Shown here piece by piece: positions 1-6,800 of a stretch of DNA of 10,559 nucleotides. Position 1 is the first letter of the stretch; every line of letters starts with the position of its first letter. Position numbers and translations under genes: made by a program. The stretch lies in NCBI GenBank assembly GCA_036495225.1, contig DASXNG010000121.1:1-10559 (forward strand). Direction: 5' to 3'. Below the pieces are notes generated by a model. It ran no database searches, had not been told where the DNA came from, and was given only the letters and a program-made list of their open reading frames with translations. This DNA comes from Galbitalea sp036495225. Its GTDB lineage: Bacteria; Actinomycetota; Actinomycetes; Actinomycetales; Microbacteriaceae.

Positions 1-1170
1 GTCACGGTTGACGACGTCGATCCACTGGGTAATGAACGTCGGTGTGGGTTGTTGCGCCCCTCCCTCGCGGGCTCCCCAGTCGGCGAATTCCCCCCAGACC
101 AGATATCCGAGGCGATCGGCGTGGTACAGGAATCGTTCCTCGAAGACCTTCTGGTGCAGGCGCGCCCCGTTGAAACCCGCGCTCAAGGCGAGCTCGATGT
201 CGGTGACGAGCGCGGCGTCTGTGGGCGCGGTCATGAGGCCCCCCGGGTACCAGCCCTGGTCGAGGACCAAGCGCTGAAACACCGGTTCACCGTTGAGTAG
301 CACCCGTTTTCCGTCGATGGAGATCGATCGGAGCCCCGCGTAGGTCGTCGCCCGATCAAGGACGTCCGTACCCCGCATCACTGTCAACTCGATGTCGAAC
401 AAGTGGGGGTCCTGCGGGGACCACGACTTTCGACGGTCCTCCGGGAGCTCAAGTCGCGCCGTGACACTCAAACGGTCTTCGATCAAGACCGACGTCCGCG
501 CGATCTCGTGACCTTCATCACGCACGACGATGTCAACCGTGGCACCCTGTGACGGCCCGGTGATCGTGAGATCGATCTCGAAACTGCCAGTTGTCAGATC
601 TGGGGTGATTCGGGGGCGCTGAAGATGGGTTTCCTGCACCGGCTCCATCCACACGGTTTGCCAGATCCCGGTCGAACGCGTGTAAAACGCCTCGTAATTC
701 TCTGCGCGACGAGATTGTTTACCCCGCGGCTGCACTACGCCGGATTGATCCCGCGCGAGCACGACGATCGTTGCGAGTCGATCCGCCCCAACGGCGTGGG
801 TGATGTCGAAGGCGAAGGGCGTGAAGCCTCCGCGATGGCGGCCAACCACTTGCCCGTTGACCCAAACGGTGGAGTCATAGTCGCAGGCCTGAAAGTGCAG
901 TAAAACCCGACGAGTCCCCCACTCCGCTGGTATTTCGACTGTCCGCCGATAGCAGACGACCTCGAGGAATCCAGTTGCTGCGAGACCCGACAGCTCAGAT
1001 TCGGGTGCGAAGGGGACTGTGATCGTGTGCTCAAACTCGATCGCATCTGGCGTGGCGACCTCCGCGTGAGCAGGAGTGACAACGGTGAAATCCCATTCGC
1101 CGTTAAGGCACAACCAGTCTTCACGGACAAACTGCGGACGAGGGTACTCGGGACGCGGTACGTTACCCAT
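1..1170 (-). CDS. Glycoside hydrolase family 2 enzyme (beta-galactosidase/beta-glucuronidase type), N-terminal part, runs off left edge
   Basis: The frame reads without a stop from an ATG at 1170 down to base 1, giving 390 residues of an incomplete gene. Family-typical segments are seen in order: PRPEYPRPQF at residues 5-14 and LNGEWDF at 22-28 (sugar-binding jelly-roll domain), VWVNGQVVGRHRGGFTPF at 102-119, the Ig-like domain at roughly 180-280, GLRSISIDGKRVLLNGEPV at 279-297, and the start of the TIM barrel with GFNGARLHQKV at 332-342 and ADRLGYLVWGEF at 351-362. The Asn-Glu acid/base and the nucleophile Glu of GH2 enzymes would lie beyond the left edge, so activity cannot be judged. No signal peptide is seen, so it is probably cytoplasmic and acts on an imported glycoside; the exact sugar is unknown. 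An in-frame ATG at 1221 would add 17 residues. I prefer 1170 because the family's conserved N-terminus begins there, but neither start has a good ribosome binding site. The gene is divergent from the LacI-family regulator, its likely controller. Confidence 0.92.
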   Translation of the reverse strand, partial: MGNVPRPEYPRPQFVREDWLCLNGEWDFTVVTPAHAEVATPDAIEFEHTITVPFAPESELSGLAATGFLEVVCYRRTVEIPAEWGTRRVLLHFQACDYDSTVWVNGQVVGRHRGGFTPFAFDITHAVGADRLATIVVLARDQSGVVQPRGKQSRRAENYEAFYTRSTGIWQTVWMEPVQETHLQRPRITPDLTTGSFEIDLTITGPSQGATVDIVVRDEGHEIARTSVLIEDRLSVTARLELPEDRRKSWSPQDPHLFDIELTVMRGTDVLDRATTYAGLRSISIDGKRVLLNGEPVFQRLVLDQGWYPGGLMTAPTDAALVTDIELALSAGFNGARLHQKVFEERFLYHADRLGYLVWGEFADWGAREGGAQQPTPTFITQWIDVVNRD

Positions 1171-1200
1171 AGAGGTCGGGAACGCGATCTCCGAGGAAAA

Positions 1201-1214
1201 TTCCCTCGATGCAA
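1201..1214. promoter_or_regulatory. Possible LacI-family operator, site A (degenerate left half)
   Basis: TTCCCTCGATGCAA differs at two positions from the symmetric sequence TTGCATCGATGCAA suggested by site B, and keeps the central CG typical of LacI-family operators. It lies downstream of the proposed promoter of the glycoside hydrolase gene and 43 bp (centre to centre, about four helical turns) from site B. It falls in the 5' leader if that gene starts at 1170, or inside the coding region if it starts at 1221. The role is inferred from sequence only. Confidence 0.4.
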
Positions 1215-1230
1215 TTTTCATGATGTGGAG

Positions 1231-1258
1231 CCTATAGCTAGGATTGCATCAATGCAAA
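1231..1258 (-). promoter_or_regulatory. Candidate promoter of the glycoside hydrolase gene
   Basis: Reading the minus strand, a TTTGCA or TTGCAT element at about 1258-1252 is followed 15-16 bases later by TATAGG at 1236-1231. This would place transcription start near 1224, just before the alternative ATG at 1221. The -35 and spacer coincide with operator site B, as expected for a repressed promoter. The hexamers are imperfect and the spacer is short, so this is tentative. The sequence around TATAG is itself nearly palindromic (CTATAGCTAG, 1232-1241) and could serve either strand. Confidence 0.3.
1244..1257. promoter_or_regulatory. Putative LacI-family operator, site B (near-perfect palindrome)
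   Basis: TTGCATCAATGCAA is an inverted repeat with six-base arms (TTGCAT/ATGCAA) and a central CA in place of the usual CG. It sits between the divergent glycoside hydrolase and LacI-family genes and overlaps the proposed -35 region of the former. Even-length palindromes of about 14 bp next to the regulator gene are the usual operators of this family. This is the strongest of three related sites in the interval. Confidence 0.6.
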
Positions 1259-1272
1259 TTGCGTCGACGCCC
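1259..1272. promoter_or_regulatory. Possible LacI-family operator, site C
   Basis: TTGCGTCGACGCCC contains a perfect 10-bp palindrome GCGTCGACGC (1261-1270) with a central CG. The left half differs from the site B arm by one base, but the right arm ends in CC instead of AA. Its centre is 15 bp from that of site B, and it lies 31 bases before the regulator's TTG start, where binding could autoregulate the regulator. It is the weakest site by symmetry at the outer positions. Confidence 0.33.
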
Positions 1273-1291
1273 ACAACGAAAACAGACGATC

Positions 1292-1298
1292 AGAGGAG
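1292..1298 (+). promoter_or_regulatory. Ribosome binding site that fixes the TTG start of the LacI-family gene
   Basis: AGAGGAG ends five bases before TTG at 1304. No comparable site precedes the ATG at 1244 in the same frame, and that ATG lies inside operator site B. This decides in favour of the TTG start. Confidence 0.75.
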
Positions 1299-1303
1299 TT
1301 TCA

Positions 1304-2314
1304 TTGCCTGCAACCAGGCGTGAGGTCGCCCAAGCCGCGAACGTTTCCCTTCGCACTGTTTCGAATGTCGTCAATGGATTCGAGAGCGTCGCGCCCGACA
1401 CGCGGGAGAGAGTGCTTCGGGTTATTGCCGAACTCGACTATCGACCGAGCGAAATCGCTCGGATGCTCAAGCGTGGCCGGTCAGGACTCGTGGCGCTCGT
1501 CTTGCCTGAGCTCGATACCCCCTACTTTGCAGAGTTAACTCGAGCCTTCGTCGAACTGGGTGCGATGCGTGGGTACACGGTTGTCATCGACCAAACCGAC
1601 GGCGATGTCGCCCGGGAACTTGAACTCATCAGCCAGACCGACCGAGGCGCGCTCTTCGACGGACTCATCGTGAGCCCCTTGGGGCTCAGCGCCGAGCATC
1701 TTGAAGGCATCTCTCCCGAGCGCCCCGTCGTGTTTCTCGGCGAGGATTCACACACCGGCTTCGATCAGGTCATGATCGACAACTTCGCGGCCGCGCGAGA
1801 CGCCGTGTCGCATCTCGTCGGCCAGGGCCGAACTCGGATCGCTGCGATCGGCGCGGAAACACAGCGTCCAGCCTCGAGTACCATCCGCCTCGCCGGTTAT
1901 AAGCAGGCGCTCGAAGATGCCGGAATCGAATTCGACCCCTCTCTCGTCGGCTATGTTGGCGCCTTTCGCCGACCGGACGGTGCGGAGGCAATGTCGCGCC
2001 TGCTTGATCTCGACGCGCGGCCGGACGCGATCTTCTGCTTCGCCGACCCGCTCGCTCTTGGGGCGATGCGTGTGCTGCACGAACGCGGCTACCGACTTCC
2101 CTCCGACATCGCAATCGTCGGCTTTGACGACATCGAGGACGGCCACTACAGCACGCCGAGTCTGAGCAGTATTAGCCCAGACAAGGAGTTCATTGCCTCC
2201 AAGGCACTCGACCTTTTGACGGCGAGGTTAGATGGCACGAATCGCCAGCCCGCTTCGTATCTGGCACCGTACAAATTGATTATTCGGGAGTCGAGCGCCA
2301 GCGACCCGGAGTAA
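1304..2314 (+). CDS. LacI-family transcriptional regulator
   Basis: A 336-residue protein of normal family length. The N-terminus carries the LacI helix-turn-helix (EVAQAANVSLRTVSNVVNG, about residues 7-25), followed by the helix-3 region TRERVLRVIAELDYRPSEIA and the hinge-helix segment ARML that inserts into the operator's minor groove. A type I periplasmic-binding-protein fold follows, with LVALVLPELDTPYFAEL near residue 60, FDGLIVSPLG, the ARDAVSHLVGQGRTRIAAIG segment, RLAGYKQALEDAGI, and DAIFCFADPLALGAMRVLHERGYRLPSDIAIVGFDDIE near the C-terminus. The start chosen is TTG 1304, preceded by AGAGGAG; a longer reading from ATG 1244 would add a non-homologous, basic N-terminus and overlap the operator. 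The gene is divergent from the family 2 glycosidase, so it probably represses that gene and relieves repression on binding a sugar related to its product. The effector cannot be deduced. The recognition-helix residues after VS are Leu-Arg, which differ from the Tyr-Gln of E. coli LacI and imply a different operator. Confidence 0.95.
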   Translation: MPATRREVAQAANVSLRTVSNVVNGFESVAPDTRERVLRVIAELDYRPSEIARMLKRGRSGLVALVLPELDTPYFAELTRAFVELGAMRGYTVVIDQTDGDVARELELISQTDRGALFDGLIVSPLGLSAEHLEGISPERPVVFLGEDSHTGFDQVMIDNFAAARDAVSHLVGQGRTRIAAIGAETQRPASSTIRLAGYKQALEDAGIEFDPSLVGYVGAFRRPDGAEAMSRLLDLDARPDAIFCFADPLALGAMRVLHERGYRLPSDIAIVGFDDIEDGHYSTPSLSSISPDKEFIASKALDLLTARLDGTNRQPASYLAPYKLIIRESSASDPE

Positions 2315-2359
2315 TGGTGCCGACGGCCCTCTGCTGCGGACATTCACCGGATCGTCGGC

Positions 2360-2382
2360 GCCGGTTCACCGGCATGTTGTTT
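2360..2382 (+). terminator. Possible rho-independent terminator of the LacI-family gene
   Basis: The arms GCCGG (2360-2364) and CCGGC (2369-2373) enclose the loop TTCA and are followed by the T-rich stretch ATGTTGTTT. The stem is only five bases and the T tract is interrupted, so it is weak. The rest of the 130-base gap up to the next gene shows no other structure I can support. Confidence 0.35.
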
Positions 2383-2431
2383 CACTTCCCTAGCCTCAAT
2401 GCGGGCAGCGGTGTCGCTCGGACCCGCCCCT

Positions 2432-2438
2432 GAGGAGG
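2432..2438 (+). promoter_or_regulatory. Strong ribosome binding site of the metallophosphoesterase gene
   Basis: GAGGAGG ends six bases before ATG 2445, close to the ideal anti-16S pairing. It supports this start and suggests efficient translation of the secreted enzyme. Confidence 0.8.
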
Positions 2439-2444
2439 ATCGGT

Positions 2445-3632
2445 ATGCGCTCTCGTACTCGTAAAATCTCGCTTATTGCCGCTGGCGTAGTCGCCGCGAC
2501 GTTGTTCGGGACGGCGGCCGCATCCGCTGCGACCGGTAGCGACAACTCGTGGCCTTACAACACCACCGCCGGGGGCGATGGCGCCAAGACCTACACGCTC
2601 GCTGCCGTCGGCGACATCGCGTGCGAGCCGGACGACACCGAGAACGCCGCAAATCCTGCCGCCCTCAAGTGCGGCAGCCCGAGCCTCGGCGGCTACGACG
2701 CCGAGTTCGCCACGGCGAAACAGACCGCTGCGATGAAGCCGAACGCGATCGCACTCCTCGGCGACGAGCAGTATCAGGTCGGCAAGCTGAGCGATTTCGA
2801 GGCTTCGTTTGAGCAGGCCTGGGGAGGCCTCAAGTTCCTTGAGCGGCCCGCCCCCGGCAACCACGAGTACTACTCATACACGAAGAAGGGCGATAACGAA
2901 GCCGGCCAGAACGGCACCGGATATTTCGCATACTTCAACGGTCACGACCAGAGCGGCACGCCGAATACCTCTGGCGAAGCTGGCGATGACACCGACGCCA
3001 ATCAGGGCTGGTATTCGTATGACCTGGGCAACTGGCACATCGTTTCGCTGAACGCCGAGTGCAACTCCGCCGCGTTCGGAAACGACTGTTCAACCACCGA
3101 CGGTGGCCTGCTCGCGCAGGAGACTCAGTGGCTTGCCAACGACCTGAAAAACAACCAGCAACAGTGCACGATCGCGTACTGGCACCAGCCGACCTTCAGC
3201 GCAACCACCGCCTCCACGGCGACCGTCGCGGCCTCCGCGCCTGGCGCCGGCGGGCAGGAGGGGCAAGTGACGGATGCCTGGTGGAACCTGCTTTACGCGA
3301 ACCATGCGACGCTGATCCTCAACGGTCATGAGCACGCCTACGCGCGATTCAAGCCGATGAACCCCGCTGGCCAGTATGACCCCAAGAACGGCATCCCGGA
3401 GTTCATCATCGGTACGGGCGGGGAGGCGCTCGATGCCCTCGCGACGAACGCCGACGGAACCTACGCGAACCAGAACGTCGTCACGGCCTACAACCAGGGC
3501 TACGGCACAATGAAGTTCACGCTCAAGCAGAACGGCTACTCGTTCTCATACGCCCCCGCACTGCAGGGCGCCGGGCTCAGCGCATCTGCGCTCGACTACT
3601 CGGACTCCGGTTCGGGTACCTGCAAGGGCTGA
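2445..3632 (+). CDS. Secreted metallophosphoesterase (calcineurin-like/purple acid phosphatase-like)
   Basis: A 395-residue exported protein. Residues 1-28 form a Sec signal peptide: RSRTRK, a hydrophobic core, and a cleavage site after ASA (residue 28). The mature part shows the metallophosphoesterase motifs in order: AVGDIAC (54-60, metal ligand D57), GDEQY (106-110), GNHEY (138-142), WHQP with H247, and GHEH (294-297). This is the set of ligands for a dinuclear metal centre. The first motif is GDIA rather than the GDxH of classical family members; from memory, GDIAC is usual in the actinobacterial secreted branch. The tyrosine in GDxxY is placed like the metal-binding Tyr of purple acid phosphatases. 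Six cysteines in the mature part (60, 76, 206, 215, 241, 393) could form disulfides, as suits an extracellular enzyme. It probably hydrolyses phosphomonoesters or diesters outside the membrane to scavenge phosphate. The substrate is unknown and I see no clear Pho box. It has its own ribosome binding site and is flanked by possible terminators, so it is likely monocistronic. Confidence 0.92.
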   Translation: MRSRTRKISLIAAGVVAATLFGTAAASAATGSDNSWPYNTTAGGDGAKTYTLAAVGDIACEPDDTENAANPAALKCGSPSLGGYDAEFATAKQTAAMKPNAIALLGDEQYQVGKLSDFEASFEQAWGGLKFLERPAPGNHEYYSYTKKGDNEAGQNGTGYFAYFNGHDQSGTPNTSGEAGDDTDANQGWYSYDLGNWHIVSLNAECNSAAFGNDCSTTDGGLLAQETQWLANDLKNNQQQCTIAYWHQPTFSATTASTATVAASAPGAGGQEGQVTDAWWNLLYANHATLILNGHEHAYARFKPMNPAGQYDPKNGIPEFIIGTGGEALDALATNADGTYANQNVVTAYNQGYGTMKFTLKQNGYSFSYAPALQGAGLSASALDYSDSGSGTCKG

Positions 3633-3634
3633 GC

Positions 3635-3689
3635 GGGCCTTCGCTGTAGCAGCGGCCCTGCCCGAGCTGGGTGGGGCCGCTTCGCGGCC
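3635..3689 (+). terminator. Hairpin cluster downstream of the metallophosphoesterase gene, possible terminator
   Basis: Two stems lie directly after the stop codon. In the first, GGGCC (3635-3639) pairs with GGCCC (3654-3658), with an inner GCT/AGC pairing. In the second, GGCCGC (3675-3680) pairs with GCGGCC (3684-3689) around the loop TTC. Neither is followed by a T run, so termination is inferred from position and stem strength only. The remainder of the gap up to 3859 holds a possible translation-control hairpin but no gene. Confidence 0.4.
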
Positions 3690-3824
3690 GGAACGACCAA
3701 AAGATCGACCGCAAATTCACCAAAGCAGACTGCTGGTCGAACTGCCGTTGCGCCCCTCAAGGTTGTCAGCCAACGGCGGGTAGGGGAAGACTGTCCTTAT
3801 CAACATGGTCGATTTTCGCTCCAG

Positions 3825-3859
3825 GGAGCCCTGTGTTGGTGGGATAGTTCGGGGGCTCC
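3825..3859 (+). promoter_or_regulatory. Possible start-site hairpin of the surface protein mRNA
   Basis: GGAGCCC (3825-3831) is complementary to GGGCTCC (3853-3859), which abuts the ATG at 3860 and covers most of the only G-rich stretch (GGGGG, 3851-3855) that could act as ribosome binding site. The stem has seven Watson-Crick pairs plus one G-T pair and a 19-base loop. It could lower translation unless melted. This is a prediction from pairing alone; no stability was computed. Confidence 0.3.
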
Positions 3860-6800
3860 ATGACTCTCCGGAGCATTGGGATCGCGTTTTTCGCCGTGGT
3901 GGCGCTGGTCGCCATGCCAGTCGCGCCCGCATTCGCGGCGCCCTCGCCCGCGATTTGTGATTCGCCGACTCGAACCGTTCCGGGCGGCGGCCCAGCGAGT
4001 GTCGTGGTGCACGCGGGGGAGGTTGTCCTGCTGACCGGCGGGACCTTCACCGGGCCACTCCACCTGACCGAGCGGGACGGAACCGTCTGCGTCGCCGCCG
4101 ACGCGACCCTTAACCCCAAGTCCGTTAAGGGCCCGGAGGGCGACATGATCGTGATCGGCTCGGCGAACCTACCGAGCATCACGTCACAAAGCGGGTTCGA
4201 CTTAGTCGCCCAGGGAACGGTCACACTCGACAACCTCACGTTGGTCAACTCGAGTGAGGTCACCGTCACCACGTCCGGGCGCGTGTCAACGGGGGATTTG
4301 CTGGTGAATGCGGGGTCTCAGGTCGACAACGCTGGCCAGCTGGATGCCCGGCTGACAACAAACATCGACTCCACCCTCCTGAACTCGGGAACCTTCACCG
4401 CTCACTCCGGCATGTCCATCGATGGTGCCGTGAGAAACACCGGACACATTGACGTCACGGGCGGCGCCGTCCGAGTCAATCCCGGAGCGACGGTGAGCAA
4501 TGACTGCGTCGTCGAGACCGGCAACGACATCGCCGTCGACAGCAACAGCAGTAGCGGCATCACCAACTCTGGACTCATCCGAGCACTCACCGGCGCCCTG
4601 CGAGTCGGAGCTGGCGGGGCATTCACGCAGACCTCCGCCGGCATCGTAGTCGCCGACGCGCTCGAAAGCGCCGGCACGATCACGGGATTCGGCCGGTTCC
4701 GACTCGCGCGAACCACGCACACCCAGCGCGTCTTCGCGGGAGCGAGCACGGCCCAGCCGATCACGGTGGACGATCTCACCCCACCGGCGCCGCCGAAGAT
4801 TTTTGACCAGCAGACCGGCACGGTCGTCAACACGGTGACTGGCGAAGTCGGCGACCCGCCGCCCGGCGCCGAGCCCGGAACCTGTGCAGGGTTCGGAGCC
4901 AGAAGCGCAGACGTCATCGTGACCAAGTCAGGTCCGGCAACTGTCGACCCTGGCGGCACAGTGATCTATACGATCACCGTGCACAACGCCGGTCCTGACG
5001 CCGCATCGACGGTGGTGGTGACTGACACGCTCCCACCTGCGCTGACCAACGTGATCGCCGGGGGTGGCACCGTCTCGGGCGGTACAGTCACGTGGACCCT
5101 GCCGTCTCTCGTCCCCGAGACGGATGTGACGTTCACGGTCACCGGCAGCGCTCCGTCGGCCGGGACTCTCGTGAACACCGCCCACGCGAGCGCTGTCACA
5201 CAGGATCCGAACCCAGCTAACAACGACGGTTCAACTCCAGGCCAATCCGTCGAGACCGTCGTGAATGCGGCCGCTCCGCCGCCGAACCATCCACCGAGCG
5301 TTGGGGATGCCGTCGTCTCGACCCGCGCGACACAGACGGTCGCCGGCACTGTCGCTGTGAACGATCCCGATCCGGGCCAGCAGGTGATCACGGAACTCGG
5401 AGTCGCGCCAGCTGATGGCACTGCAACGGTCAGCCCCGACGGGGTCTTCGACTACACACCGGACGGTTCGTTTACCGGCGTCGACAGTTTCACTGTCAGA
5501 GGCTGCGACAACGCGGAGAGTCCGGCATGTGCATCAGGAACGGTCAGCATTGTGGTCGCACCGTTGGCGGTCGACGACGCGGCAACGACCGGCCGCGATG
5601 TCCCGGTTTCGATCGCGATCCTCACGAATGATGTCGGCAATGTCGACGGCGGACCTTTTGTGGATGAGCCGCCCGCACACGGCGTTGCCGCCCCTGATGG
5701 CGAAAACGTGCTCTACAGTCCCGCTCCCGGATTCGTCGGTGTCGACACTTTTACGTATCGAATCTGCTCACGGCCGCTGACCGTGTGCGGCACTGCCGCG
5801 GTGAGCGTCGAGGTCACGGCGCCTCCCACAAACCATCCGCCGGTTGCAGCCGATGCCGCTGTCAGTGGTCCGGCTGACTCACCCGTGGGCGGGCATGTGA
5901 CAGCCAGCGATCCGGATCAGGGGCAAGAACTGACCGCATCGTTGGCGAGTGCACCTTCCTCGGGGACAGCAATAGTGGAAGCTGACGGGGCGTTCACCTT
6001 CACGCCACCGCCCAACGTTGCGGGCGCCTTCAGCTTTACGGTCAGAGTCTGCGACGATTTCTCCCCTCCGGCGTGTGACACCGCAACGGTCACCGTCTCC
6101 ATCACCCCGGTCGCACACCCCGACGCAGCCGAAACCACCGTTGGCACCCCGGTCACGTTCAATCTGACGGCGAATGACCGTGGTGGGGTCGGCGCACCAA
6201 CGCTCGTCGCACCGGCCCCGTCCAACGGGACGGTTGTCATCGGATCGGACGGCCAGGCGACCTATACACCCAACGCCGCGTTCACCGGCCAGGACACCTT
6301 TGATTACAGGGTTTGCGCCACCACTGCGCCGACCCTGTGCGCGACCGGCACTGCAACCGTCAACGTCGGCGAATCCCCACCTCCGCCTGTGACGGTAGAT
6401 CCAGCTGAACTGCAGACGACCGCTACCGTTCCCGTTGAGGCGGATCTGAGCTTCACTTCAGAAGCGGCGGACCTGACCTTCACCATTCAGGTTGCACCAA
6501 CCAACGGGACCGCCACCGTCGATGGCACGGGCCGGGTCGTCTACACCCCGACCGGCCTGTTCACCGGGCGTGACCAATTCACGGTCCAGGCATGCGACCG
6601 CATTGATCCCAGCAACTGCGGGTCCGCCGCCGTGAGCATCATCGTCTTCCCCGTCGCAGGAGCCGACACCGCGGTCGTCGCGGCGAACGGGGACGTCGAT
6701 ATCCCCGTAGAAGACAACGACATCGGCAACGTCGGTCCCATCCAGATCGTCACCCAACCCGCCAACGGCGCCGCCCAAGTCGTCGCCTCGATTCTCTACA

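Noticed and set aside
8..300. Two plus-strand frames near the left edge (89 and 83 codons)
   Set aside because: They are antisense to the glycosidase coding region, have no ribosome binding site that stands out, and show no domain.
735..1214. 159-codon ATG-started frame on the minus strand
   Set aside because: It overlaps the family 2 glycosidase in another frame on the same strand. Its sequence is Arg/Ser/Pro-rich with no recognisable domain, whereas the competing frame reads as a clear GH2 protein through to base 1.
1244..1303. ATG 1244 as start of the LacI-family gene
   Set aside because: It would add 20 unlike, basic residues and begin inside the operator palindrome, while TTG 1304 has AGAGGAG at good spacing and gives the normal family N-terminus.
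3761..3783. GGTTGT...GGGTAG as a stress-sigma (SigB/SigF-like) promoter before the surface gene
   Set aside because: The spacing of 11 bases and the imperfect -35 do not match the known consensus spacing, so I do not claim it.
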